Source: Quercus robur
Lineage: Eukaryota; Streptophyta; Magnoliopsida; Fagales; Fagaceae
Assembly (NCBI RefSeq): GCF_932294415.1
Contig: NC_065535.1
Coordinates: forward strand, 88,614,862-88,678,861
Length of the DNA stretch: 64,000 nt
Direction of reading: 5' to 3'
Below, piece by piece: positions 24,116 to 35,926 of the stretch. A program made the position numbers and the translations under genes. Position 1 is the stretch's first letter, and each line of letters opens with the position of its first letter. The notes beneath the pieces were generated by a model. The model saw only the letters and a list, made by a program, of their open reading frames with translations. It was not told where the DNA came from and ran no database searches.

Positions 24116-24510
24116 TATTTTTAAATTGGAATAGATGGTGATCAAGTCTTAAAAAATCCAAAAGACCTAGGACTAGAACTCTGCAGCTTGACATTCAAAT
24201 AACAATTATATTATGTTTCATTTGTTTTGAAGTAAGATATTTTCATACATGAAATATTTTACTTATAAAAAAATTTTAATAAAAAATTTTCAAGTGTTTG
24301 ATATAGAAAGTAAATTTTTTTTAAGCAAACCTCCAAAATTAATAACTCAACCACCGAAGCTGTTTAAAGCTTTGCCTGAAACTACGGTTGGAAGTCTTTG
24401 GAGAAATCACTGTTTATATCGGCAGGGCCCAAACTTTTTGTTTTCATCTACCATTGGTCAGTGCACAGAGCACTTGACATGGGTTTGTTGGTCCCTTTTG
24501 CCTAGGGCCG
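24116..24510. repeat. Copy B, continued
   Basis: Resumes the match to copy A (2548-2960), including AAGACCTAGGACTAGAACTC and CCATTGGTCAGTGCACAGAG. Homology ends at a GGGCCGGCCCT palindrome near 24503, which resembles abutting hAT-type termini. Confidence 0.7.
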
Positions 24511-25520
24511 GCCCTGAGTGCAAAGTCCAATCCACATATATGATATATTTAATTAGATATGTTTGAAGGATTGTGGTATTTTAAAGTTTAAACGTTAAAC
24601 CCCGTGAAGCCTCCTAAATCAACATGTATCCTATTTCAATAAGAATTTTGACAACTTGAGGTTCAAGAAATAGATAGTTATCGCGCTAGGTTTTCTTATT
24701 ACAATTGAATTAGGAGATGCTAAGGCGGCAAAGGTTATTATATATAACATATATAACACAGTTTGGTGTGGTTTTTCAAAGAGAGCCGAAACACAGCCAA
24801 GCCAAAGAGAGAGAACTGCGCTTGTGAAAAAGAAAAAAAGAAATTTTTTTTTTTTATTTTATAACTGTGACGGGAAGATCTCAGGTAAATTATATAATAT
24901 TACTGTATTTGATGTGAATTTTTAAAAATTTAAATTTATGATGTTTATTGTATGATAATTGCTCCAAGACACACATCAATTTACTGTTGATAGAAACTTT
25001 GGGTGATAATATTTTGGAGGATTGATTTTCTTAATTCACACACTGAAACAAGACTAGATTGAAACCCAATTTCAAGCCAACATTTTTTAAAGCCAGCTGT
25101 AGGCCTGTAGCTAGAGTTTATACTTTATAGTTGTTTTAATTAAGCTTATTAGTCGATTGTTATATACTTATATGTAAAAATGTCTTTCTTTTTCTAATTA
25201 AAAATAAATACAATCAAACAGATAGTATAGAAATCTTAAAATAGATACAGCCATACAGGTTAATATTCACAACAACGATCTTTATATGCATGACATTGAA
25301 CATGCTAGAACAGCTAGATTTCATAGGTGATTTTTTTTATGAGTGAGCGATGTCTATCAATTTTTCTATTACTTTTGTTCTTCATACATACATGAACACG
25401 TTTAATGGTATCATAAATTTGTAAATTTGTATCATAAATATGGTACGCATTTGCATCTCGAGATTTTGGAATTATTTTTATGACTAATATTTGGCAAAGC
25501 AGGAGCAGCCATCAATTATA
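24511..25520. other. Upstream region of the F-box gene
   Basis: No coding evidence. AT-rich, presumably containing the promoter of the F-box gene. No confident TATA box was chosen. Confidence 0.45.
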
Positions 25521-27700
25521 ATGGAGCATAAAAGAAGAAATTTGAGCAATAACATGAATGATGGAGTTGGTGCCATGGATCGAATCTCAGAATTGCCCAA
25601 AGTCATCATCCATCATATTTTGTCTTTCCTTTCCACAAAAGCTGTTGCAAAAACCAGTCTACTTTCCAAGAGATGGAAAAGTTATACGATTTCATATCCT
25701 GTTCTAGATTTTAACGAGAACTACTTTCAACGCTTAGAAAAAAATGAGATACACCAACCATATCACACTTGGGGGACAGATTATATGCCATTTAGGCCAA
25801 AATATCCAGAATTTTCCACCAGAGAAGATGTCATGCATTTTGTGAATAAATCCTTACTAAAATTTTGTGAGCAAAAGATTTGCATGGACACTTTCAAGCT
25901 TCAGGTGAGCTTTACTAATATGGAAGAGGCTCTTGTGGACAAATGGATAGAATTGGCGGTAGAGAATTGTGTCAAAGTGCTTGAAGTCAGTGTCAGAATG
26001 AAAAACGAAGAGAGGTATATTTTGCCACAAATAGACTTTTCTGCCAACACAATAACAGTATTGAAATTATCAGGTTGTAATTTGGAGCATCCCGTTAATT
26101 TGAAGAATACTATAAATTTCTACTCTTTGAAAGAACTGTCTTTGCGACGTGTTTATGTAGTCGAAGAGATGCTTCATAATCTGATTTCTCGCTGCCCTTC
26201 AATTGAGAATCTAACTCTTATTTATTGTTTGGGGTTGAAAAAATTTCAAGCCCTTAAACCCCTGAAATATTTTTGCATTTTCCCGACATACCGACTTTTT
26301 GAGTCGGTTTACGTTGAAGGATCAAGCCTAAGATATCTTCGTTATGAGCATCCTAATGGGCGGTTGGGTGAGATCAAGGTGAATGCTTGTCAAAATCTTA
26401 GAGTATTATACTTAAAAAGTGCAAGCATCACTGATCAGTGGCTTTATGATCTCAATACAAAATTCCCCCATCTTCACTCTTTGACTCTATTTTCTTGTGA
26501 TCTGTTGGAAAAGGTTCATATTTCAAGCCATTCGCTCAAGAATTTTACGTTGATTAAAGGTTGTGAGCTACGGGAGACAGAGATTGACACCCCTAATTTA
26601 CAGAATTTCATGGTTGATTATGGTTTTAAGAGACCTTTTCCTAAATTGTCTTTTAAGAGCGCTCCATGTCAAACAACAGCTAAATTTCATTTAGACAGCA
26701 GGATGCAACTCAACACTGATTGGCTCCTTGAATTGAGGGAATTCCTTGAAAAACCAATCCAGATCAAGACTTTGTTCCTGCATCTGTTTGGGAAGGTACG
26801 ACTAGATAAGTAAGCTAGAATTTTATTTATTTTTGTTATTTTGGTGGCTTAAAAATCTAAATGTTTTTGCATCTTGTGTTGCTAATGAAGGTTAAATGTA
26901 ACTTGGATGAATTTATTCCAACTCCACCCTATGACCTCGAGATTTTGAAGCTGCAGTGTGAATTGTCACCACGCTCTCGTTATTCAGATTATGTCGATGC
27001 TTTGCTTTTAACTTGTCATCCTAAAACTTTAGTCGCCTCATCTAATTCTAAAAAGGACTTCGAAAAGGTATATATACTTCTTTCTTTTTTTTTATTTTTC
27101 TCCCCTCCCAAAATAAATCTTTTTTTTTTAATGTCCATAGACATGCTTCATGTAAATTGAGTTGTGCTTTGAATAACAGTTTATTCACATTGTTTTTCTA
27201 ATTACTTCTTTGAAATTAATTAGGTTTAAATAGCTTTGATGCACCTAAAATGGTTCACAATCCATATGTTGAATTTTTCTTTTATGATGGTTACTTACAT
27301 CATTTTGCTAACATCTTGGGGGATGTGTTTGAACTTTTTTGCGCATTCAAATAATTTCCAAATAGCTTTTGAAAGAGGGGGGGGGGAGGTAGTGTTAAAA
27401 TTCTAAAATGTACTTTTGACTATTACCTGGTATTAACTATAACACTACACTTGGTTGTGAGAGTTTAGAATTTATATTAACTACTCTCTACTTGAATTAC
27501 AGTTCTTATGTGGTAGACTATTGTATGGAGAAGATTCAAATTGTTGCTGCTCTACTAGGATCCAATGCTGGATGCACTGCTTAAAAAACGTCATAATTGA
27601 GAAATCCAGAAGGAATGGAGTTGAGATGTCTCTAGATCAGGATACCTTATTTGATGAATTGAATAAAGAAGAGGAAACTCAGTTTAAATTATTATGGTAA
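25521..27700 (+). CDS. F-box/LRR-repeat protein
   Basis: Predicted substrate receptor of an SCF ubiquitin ligase. The first in-frame ATG is at 25521; the open frame extends upstream but has no earlier ATG. Three exons, 25521-26795, 26891-27067 and 27518-27700, give about 544 aa. An N-terminal F-box (DRISELPKVIIHHILSFLST, then SLLSKRWKSY) is followed by diverged LRRs (FSANTITVLKLSGCNLEHP, LHSLTLFSCDLLEKV). The C-terminal block with NCCCSTRIQCWMHCLKNV is typical of plant F-box/LRR proteins. No FBD domain is visible. The third acceptor is uncertain: the first AG (27503) would shift the frame, whereas AG at 27516-27517 keeps it. A candidate AATAAA lies at 27912. The substrate is unknown. Confidence 0.85.
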
Positions 27701-30246
27701 CCATAATAACATTGTGAGATAGTGATGTTAGACATGAATTTGGATTAAGTGATGTATAGTTAAATTTTTGGTATTATTCAAGAGGTTGTGTTGTTGTTTT
27801 TAATATTATTATATATGACTTCTTAAATGTGGTTCCATAAATTCTAAGGTTTAAGGAGAGCTCATCGAGTAGCTTCTTATATATTACATCCAAAACATTG
27901 AATGTGCTAGAAATAAAAAAGAAAAGATGTTTAAAAAGTCAAGAAAATAGATCAAAGTTTTTGTTTAAATTCTTCATCTGCATGCTAGGCGCCCAAGTTA
28001 TTGAATCTTTAAAAAAAATTTATAAAATATGTCTACTACATTGAATATTTTATATTAGTTTCATGTTATTCACGTAAATATGTCTACTACATTGAATATT
28101 TTCTATTAGTATACTTTCTTTTGATTTGAAGTTATATGCCTATAGAAACCATTGTGATCTGTTTGGATTGAGGAGGAAGAAGAAAAATAGAGTAGAATAG
28201 ATAAGAACTGGCCCAAAATTAACTTATTTTTAACAAATTCTACTCTACTCCCCTCCATTTTCCCTCAATTCAAATAGGCCCTTAAGGAATCCTTAAAAAG
28301 AAAAGATAAATAAATAAAAATAGGAACTAAAAAGTAAAAATCCTTTTAAAATGCGCATAGAGCGTACAGAGAGGGCTACACACAAATGCAATCACAATAG
28401 CAGCTCCAGTTGGTTTAGAATGCAGGCTATGCAGCTCGCACATTTTGTTTACTTCTCTTTTTTTATTTTTGTACATGCACCGGAAAAATACTAGCAACTG
28501 CTGGACAGTCACAATAGTACAAAACAATACTGAGAAAGCACATTTCCTTAGTCTCATGTACATATGACACATTAGCACTAATATGATGGGTCTTATAGTA
28601 AACGTGTAAGAGAACCTAAAAAGAAAGTGAAAAGGAAATTTTTACAAAACATGGATCAATACAAGAGACAGCTCCATAAAAGAGAATTTAACTTATTTAA
28701 GTCATCACTTCATGTGTAAGCAGGGCTGAGCATGGACCCAGCCCAATTGGCCCACCCGACCCGATCCAACCCAACCCAAAAGGTCTTGGGCGGGTTTGAT
28801 GGATGCTCGGGTCGGGATCGGGCCAAAGACTCGGGTTTATTTCGGGTTCAGGTCAATTTGACCCGACCTATTAATATTTAAAAAAAAAAAAATTTGGTTG
28901 AATTCATTTTGGTATTTTCAACCTTGAATTCATTCAAGGTTGTATTACTTTGGTTTTTACTCAATAATAATATTCTATCTTTTCTCTCCAAAAAGAAAAA
29001 AAAAGAAAGAACAATTTAAAATAGAAATAAGTGAAATTCAAAAAGCTGTTAATTAATTTATAATAAAAATTAGAAACCAAAGCCATAAATTTGGTTGAAA
29101 AAGCATTAAAACGACAATTTCCTTTATTACAAATAGGAAATGAAACTAAATAAATTTGTTTAAATGGAAAGAAATTAATGTATTTAAGGATATATGATAT
29201 TTGTTTCAATGCATAAAGTATTGTAATAAGTCAAAGAAGGGTAAAAAAGGCAGGAGCAAGTTAAGGAGTAATATTTCTCATTTATGGACATATGTATTTA
29301 AGAAAAAAAAAATTATGATGTTATATTCTGAATATGGTGTTCTAAAAAAATTATTCCTAATATATTTTTTCTTCTTAACTTAGAATGTTTCATAAATTAT
29401 TTGCCAATCATAACCATCTTTTGAAATTTTCCTAATACAAACCTTTTGAAAATTTAAGTTATCTTTTGAGTCTTGTCTTCCTCAATTAAATCTTGATTCC
29501 AAATTTGAATCCTATTTTAAATTTGGTCATTCATGATAGATTAGGAATTGGCTAAACTAAGCTACTAACTTTTAAGTCAAACTTAAATTCATTATTAATT
29601 AATGAGAAAATCAAGTAGTCTAATGTATTCTAAATTTTCAAAATTATCCCTAATAGGGATGTAATTATATATGCTAATTTCCTTTTTTTGCTTTTACCAA
29701 AATTGAAGCTTTAATTAGATCAACTGCTTTTTCGGATTAGTAGGTTGCTAGGTTCATAATTTTATAAACTTGTTTAGTAAATTAATTGGGAATAATTATT
29801 TTGTTGGGTTGGGTCGAGTTCTTATCTGGAAGACCCGATTTTATCGAGACGGGTTACAGGTGGCCATGAACCTGACCCTACCCAACTTGATCTCAGTCCT
29901 ATTTCAGTCAGCTCAGTTTATTCGGCTCTCTAGTCCTTTAATTAGCCACCTGAACCGAAGTTTCGAATTTCAAGGAAGAAGACTTGTATTCGACCAATTG
30001 GTTAGATTTGGTTGGTTTGGTCAAGTCCCTAGCCCGCTAGACGGCCCTAAATGCTACATACACAAATTATTATACAACATTTTTATAAATTATTGATGTA
30101 GCTTTAGTGTTTTCCAAATAATTATTAGTAAGTAACAACTTGATATTAGTGGTGGGATCGGACTAGAACTAGTAAAAGTTTGTCACATTAATAATAATAA
30201 CAAATAATTATAACACTAAAAAAAACTAACAAAAACATTATTAAAA
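27701..30246. other. Intergenic, with GGGTCGGG-type repeat remnants
   Basis: No gene. At 28723-28892 and about 29800-30050 there are CGGGTC/GACCCG-rich blocks in opposite orientation, the kind found at ends of degenerate plant DNA transposons, but no matching target duplication could be found. A 24-bp direct repeat (around GTCTACTACATTGAATATTT) occurs at 28029 and 28080. Confidence 0.4.
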
Positions 30247-30521
30247 CTAGCATGTAGCCCCGTGCATATACATGAATACAATTAAAAACAATCACAATTA
30301 GGCTCTTTGGTTTGTGCATCCAATAATTCACTTGCTACAAAAATTAAAAACTTAGTTGGATGTGTGGCTAAAAATTGGATTCTAATTGAAATCCAATTTA
30401 TAATTTAATTGGATTTGAACTGTTCAATTTTTATTCTCAATAATTAATTTGGTACAAAATTGGGAATCCAATTAAAATCTGATTGGATTTTCTCTGAGCT
30501 TTGACAATTAATATATATAGA
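30247..30521 (-). mobile_element. Short Helitron-like element
   Basis: On the minus strand it begins TCTATATATATTAATTG after a host A and ends CTAG before a host T. A CATGTA ... TACATG stem sits just before the end. At 275 bp it would be a very small non-autonomous copy. Confidence 0.45.
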
Positions 30522-30525
30522 TAGA

Positions 30526-30550
30526 CTAGCCTCTAAGTATGCGCATAACT
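30526..30550 (-). mobile_element. Second Helitron-type 3' end
   Basis: The minus strand has a GTTATGCGCATAC stem followed by CTAG and T, four bases from the preceding element. Its 5' end to the right was not identified. Confidence 0.35.
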
Positions 30551-30931
30551 CTTCTATTTTTTGTGTAAAGGTTAATAGTGTTCATTAATCATAATTCGAA
30601 GTTGCTACATTTTTCAATCCCAAAAATATCTAGGGGGTGTGCTTCAAAATTTAATATTTTTTTCAATCCTCGAGTCAAGTACGGGTCAGCTCCAAATCGA
30701 CCTTTAAATTTTATTTGCTTCCATGCATGTCTTCTACATTTTTTTCTCGTCCACTCATTCGAAAGCAACCTGCTTTTTGGTGGTCTGCGATTTGAAAAGG
30801 TGCGAGTTTGGAAATCTTACCAAACACCCAAAATTGAAAAAAAAAAAAATGCAAAGCGCTTTGGGATTTCAAAATCACGCTTTGCGATTCGGAAAATTAC
30901 CTGCGTTTTGAAATCGCAAAGTTCTTTTTTG
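30551..30931. other. Intergenic, nothing recognised
   Basis: Contains an A-rich tract and imperfect repeats around CGCTTTG and AATCGCAAAG. No gene supported. Confidence 0.4.
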
Positions 30932-31104
30932 CATGGTTTTAAAAACCGAACCGGGCATCAAACCGTTTTTAAAAAAATTTCCGATTCAACCCCGGTTTTC
31001 CGATTTTTGACCGGTTGTTGACCGATTTTGGGGGTTTTAACCGGACCGGACTGGCTCTCGATTCCCAATTGAACCGGTCGGTCCGGTCCGTTTTTAAAAC
31101 TATG
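30932..31104. mobile_element. hAT-type MITE, CATRGTTTTAAAAACCGG family
   Basis: A 173-bp element with inverted ends CATGGTTTTAAAAACCG and CATAGTTTTAAAAACGG. It is flanked by CTTTTTTG and CTTTTTTC, an 8-bp duplication with one mismatch. The interior is rich in CCGGTT/AACCGG. A longer relative lies at 41313-42494. Confidence 0.7.
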
Positions 31105-31529
31105 CTTTTTTCTCATTTTAAAATTGACAATGCACTCCAACAACAGGTCATTTATTCTATTTGCTTTTTAGTGGATCCTAATTTGCTTTTTATGAATGTT
31201 TCAGTTAACGTTATTCTATTCCACTAGATTGATTTCAATTTCATCTTGCCAAAAATCTAATCTTTAATGCTAAGTTATATATCATCTATTTCAGTATTGG
31301 TTTCTGAAAAGTGATTTATGTACCAATTTTGCAAAATTAGTTGCTATTTATGTGCTATGAGAATTATTAATCTTCAAATTGCAACCTTTAGTATGAAATA
31401 CACTTCAATTGGTCTTTTTCAGTTTCTCAAAAAAACAAAAAAAAAATTGTTCTTTTCTTCAGTCAAAAGCAAAAGCAAAAGCAAATTGTTGGGTAAGGAA
31501 AGTAAACTCATGAAGCACAAGATCATCTT

Positions 31530-31583
31530 CTAGGAGGTCTTGTTGTCCTCGAATTCAATTGCCAAACTCCCAAATTCCTAGCA
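31530..31583 (+). mobile_element. 5' LTR remnant of the gypsy element
   Basis: Only the last 54 bp survive. They match the end of the 3' LTR, including CCAAACTCCCAAATTCCTAG. The rest of the 5' LTR, with the promoter, is missing, so the element cannot drive its own transcript from here. Confidence 0.8.
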
Positions 31584-31585
31584 TT

Positions 31586-31597
31586 TGGTATCAAAGC
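31586..31597 (+). other. Primer-binding site (mutated)
   Basis: TGGTATCAAAGC follows the 5' LTR remnant by two bases. It is the initiator tRNA-Met primer site with one G to A change. Confidence 0.75.
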
Positions 31598-31613
31598 AAG
31601 GTCTTTCTTGGTA

Positions 31614-34600
31614 ATGGCTGAGACACGTTCCACCACTGTGGTAACTCAAGAAGCTCTTGCTTCACTTAGAACTACATCAAATCATCACGCTAAAGAAATT
31701 CAAGGGATGCGAACCATCCAAGAAGTGCATAATACACGTACTTTGAACGAGATGAATCAACAATTGGCTATTTTTGTACAGAGGCGTGGTGGTTTTGATT
31801 AAGGGGGATTGCCTCAGTCTCCAACAAATGGGGAATCCCGATATGCTAATTCTTCAGCATTGACTTTATCTCATCCTGTGAGGTTGGAATTTCCAAAGTT
31901 TTCTGGTGAAGGTCCTGCAAGTTGGGTTTACAAGGCCAACCAATATTTCAAGTATTATAATACACCAGTTGGGGAGAAGTTGATGCTAGCCTCGTTTCAC
32001 ATGGAGGGAAAGGCTCTAGTATGATTCCAAGATAGTGAGGAAGCAAGAATTTTTGTTGATTGGGAGTCATTGCTTCAAGCCTTGCACATTTGATTTGGTG
32101 CCATTGCTTATGATGACCCGATGGAAACACTCACCAGGCTGAGGCAAACTACTTCAGTGTCCTTATATAAAGCCCAATTTGAGGTTCTGTCTAATAGAAT
32201 CAAAGGGTTGTCTGCTGCTCACAAGTTATGTTGCTTTCTTAGTGGATTGAGGGATGAGATAAAGCTGCTAGTGAGAATGCTCAATCCCAAGTCTTTGAAT
32301 GAGGCTTTTGGTTTGGCTAAGATCTAAAAAGAATATAATTGGAGTTGTAAGAAGAATTCTAAGGTACAAGTGAATCAAGGAAAGCCTTCCATTTAGGTGT
32401 TCCTCCTAAAACTCCTTCTCTGCTGGTGTCTAAAGCTAGGTTGCCCATTAAGAGAATTTCCCCTGCACAAATGGAGGAGAGGAAGAAAAATGGGTTATGC
32501 TATAATTGTGATGAGAAGTGGGGTCCTGGCCACAAGTGCAAGAATGCCATGCTGTTCTTTCTTGATTATGTGGAGTTGGCACAAGAAACCAATTCTAGAG
32601 TACAAATTACTGAATTGGTGGAGGGTGGAAGTCCAGATCAGGTTGTGCAAAATCAAGAAGAAGCTAAGATTACCCTTTATGCTTTAAGTGGCACTCCTAC
32701 CTCAGGAAGTATGAGGGTTATGGGAAGGATTAGACATAGGTCTTTTGTAATTCTCATTGATTCAGGAAGTACTCACAACTTCATTGATGCTACTTTGGTT
32801 TCACAGTTGTATCTTCATGTTGATACTTCTCAAATTTTAGAAGTGAAGGTAGCCAATGGTGATTTGATTAAGACTCAAGGTGTTTGTGAGAAAGTGTTAA
32901 TCTAGCTGCAAGGGCATAAGTTCTTGATACACTTGCATGTGTTGCCAATGGGGGTTGTGATTTAGTCTTAGGAACTCAGTGGTTGGGTACTTTGGGAGTC
33001 ATTTAGTGGGATTTTAAGCAGCTTACAATGAGTTTCTGCTATGGTCACAGGCAGGTTTTGTTGCAAGGGTTGAGGAGTACAGGGTCTCAATTGCAAGATG
33101 GTGACAAATTCTTAAGAGAGACAGTGAAGAGGGGATTGGTTCTACATATCTCAATTCAGTCTCAGTTGCTGTCTGCAGATTGTCAAGTTCAATTGCCTGA
33201 AGAAATTGCTGCTTTGTTACTAGAATTCAAGTCTGTGTTTGCTACTCCTGTGGGGTTGCCTCCTTTAAGGGATCATGAACACCAGATCAGCTTGAAGGAA
33301 GGAGCTCAAACCATTTCTCAGAGGCCTTACAGGTACCGCTATTATCAAAAAAATGGAATTGAGAAAATTGTTAATGAATTGTTGTCTGTTGGGTTTATCA
33401 AAAATAGTAGTAGTCCTTTTGCCTCACCTATTCTTTTAGTAAGGAAGGATGATGGCTCTTGGAGAATGTGTATTGACTATAGGGCTTTAAATCAAGAAAC
33501 CATTAAGGATAAGTACCCTATACCTGTCATTGATGAGTTGTTGGATGAATTGTTTGGTACAACTGTGTTTTCTAAAGTTGACTTAAGGTCTAGTTACCAC
33601 CAGATTAAAATGAAAGAAGAAGACATCCCCAAGACTGCCTTTAGGATTCATGAGGGTCATTATGAGTTCTAGTTGATGCCATTTGGCTTAACAAATGCTC
33701 CTTCAACCTTTCAATCTCTCATGAATTCCATTTTAAACCCTTCTTAAGGAAATTTGTTTTGGTCTTCTTTGATGACATTCTTGTCTATAGCAAGGATCTG
33801 GTTGATCATGTGGGACATCTACGTTTGCTGTTAGAGATCTTGGTTAAACATCAATTGTATGCTAAGAAATCCAACTATGTGTTTGCTTGTAAGGAAGTAG
33901 AGTATTTGGGGCATCTCATTTCAGGTGAAGGGATAAGGACAGACCCAAGAAAAACTGCTACTATGCAGCAGTGGCCTATTCCCAAGGATGTGAAGGCTTT
34001 AAGAGGATTCTTAGGCCTAACTGACTATTATAGGAAGTTTGTGAAAGGGTATGGACAGATTGCAGCTCCTCTAACTGCCTTGTTAAGGAAAGATTCTTTT
34101 GTTTGGACTTATGAAGCTTCTCATGCTTTCCAACTTCTCAAAGATGCCATGTCTAACCCACCTGTGTTGGCCATACCAGATTTCACCAAGCCTTTTATTG
34201 TGGAGTGTGATGTTTCTGGGTTAGGTGTTAGGGCTATCTTAATGCAAAATCAGAGGTCAATTGCCTTTAACAGTCAGGTATTGAAGGGTAAAAACCTTGC
34301 CTTTTCAACTTATGAAAAGGAATTGTTAGCATTGGTGGTGTCAGTGAAGAAATGGAGGCCTTATCTGCTAGGAAGGCCTTTTGTGATCAAGACAGACCAT
34401 CAAAATTTGAAATATGTGTTAGAACAAAAGATTGGAACTCTTGCCTTTTCAACTTATGTGTTAGAACAAAAGATTGTTAGCATTGAAGGGTAAAAACCTT
34501 GCCTTTTCAACTTATGAAAAGGAATTGTTAGCATTGGTGGTGTCAGTGAAGAAGTGGAGGCCTTATCTGCTAGGAAGGCCTTTTGTGATCAAGACAGACC

Positions 34601-35895
34601 ATCAAAATTTGAAATATGTGTTAGAACAAAAGATTGGAACTCTTGCATAGCAAAAGTGGATCACAAAGCTTCTTGGTTATGCTTTTATAGTTGAACATAA
34701 GCATAGGAAGGAAAATTTGGTTGTTGATGCTCTATCTAGAAGGGTGGATTCCTTGGATGTTACTGCTAATATTAATGGTGTTGGCACCTTGTGCATTATT
34801 TCTTTTCCTAATCCCACTTGGCTGGATGACCTCAAATCTAGTTATGTGACTAATCCTACTGTTTAGAAAATCATTCAAGCTATTCAGTTTAGGCAGAATG
34901 TTCTTGTTGGTTTTGCCCTTTGTAATGATTTACTACTTTATAAAGGCAAATTGTATTTGGGAGGTTCTGCTTAGAATTTAAAGGCTATTGTGTTGCAGCA
35001 GGTACATGCCAGTCCTTTAGGGGGTCACTCAAGGTATTTGAAGACCTTTCATAGGCTCAAAAAAGACTTTTATTGGACTAGTATGGTAAAGGATTTGAAG
35101 TAGTTTGTCAGGGAGTGTGATGTTTGTTAGAAATTAAAGAGTGATACTTGCTTCCCTACTGGATTGCTACAGCCCTTATCTATTCCAAATAGGCCTTGGC
35201 TTAATATCAGTATGGATTTTGTGGAGGGCTTGCCTAAGTCTCACCTTAAGTCAGTGGTGTTTGTTGTGGTGGACGGACTTACTAAATATGTTCACTTCAT
35301 TCCCTTGTCTCATCCTTACACTGCTGCCAAGGTGGCTAATTTGTTCGTGCAATTTGTTTTCAAATTACATGGTATGCCCTCAACCATTGTGAGTGACGGA
35401 GACCTAGTTTTTACATCTAAATTTTGGTCTAAACTGATGAAATTATAAGGGATTAATTTGGCTATGTCAACTTCTTATCAACCTCAATCGGATGGCCAAA
35501 CTAAAGTGGTGAATAAGAGTTTAGAACATTATTTGAGAGCTTTTGCTGCTAACAGACCTCAATCTTGGGTGGACTGGCTGAGTTTTGGTTTGACACAAAC
35601 TTTCATACTTCTCTTAAGCTCACTTCATTTGAGGCCCTTTATAGATATCCTCCTTCTAAGGTTTTGGATTATGTTCTAGGTACTACAAGGGTGGTAGCTG
35701 TTGATTCATTTTTGAAAGATAGGCAGCAACTTTAATCTTTGCTCAAACATAATTTGACTGCTGCTCAGGAAAGGATGAGGTGGTATGCTGATAAGAAGAG
35801 AGTAAATAGGTCCTTTGCTATGGGAGACTGGGTGAGGGCAAGGATGATGCTACTTGGGAAAGTATGTTTAATTTGTAGCAGAGGTTCCTACACCT
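31614..35895 (+). pseudogene. Ty3/gypsy (chromovirus-type) gag-pol, decayed
   Basis: Gag begins at 31614. Then come a zinc knuckle (CYNCDEKWGPGHKC, 32497-32545), an aspartic protease (LIDSGSTHNFID), reverse transcriptase ([20 protein letters not shown]; active site VFFDDILVYSK at 33761), RNase H (34140-34650), and integrase with an N-terminal HHCC-like segment and the DFVEGLPKSH/DGLTKY core. The C-terminal chromodomain is nearly all deleted: GDWVRARM at 35825-35845 runs straight into DATWESMF. I count about sixteen premature stops and at least four frameshifts. No active product is possible. Confidence 0.92.
34281..34646 (+). repeat. 202-bp tandem duplication in the gypsy RNase H region
   Basis: The block starting TTGAAGGGTAAAAACCTTGC at 34281 recurs at 34483 almost unchanged through AACAAAAGATTGGAACTCTT. 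This duplicates the RNase H coding segment. Confidence 0.9.
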
Positions 35896-35912
35896 TCTGG
35901 GCAAGCTGCTTT

Positions 35913-35926
35913 GAAGGGGAGGGAAT
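35913..35926 (+). other. Polypurine tract
   Basis: GAAGGGGAGGGAAT directly precedes the 3' LTR, where plus-strand DNA synthesis would start. Confidence 0.75.

Noticed and set aside
25491-25520. Upstream extension of the F-box frame
   Set aside because: The codon at 25491 is TTG, not ATG. Plant translation would start at the ATG at 25521.
28723-30050. A single transposon bounded by opposing GGGTCGGG blocks
   Set aside because: The two ends share composition, but no clear terminal repeat or target duplication could be matched.
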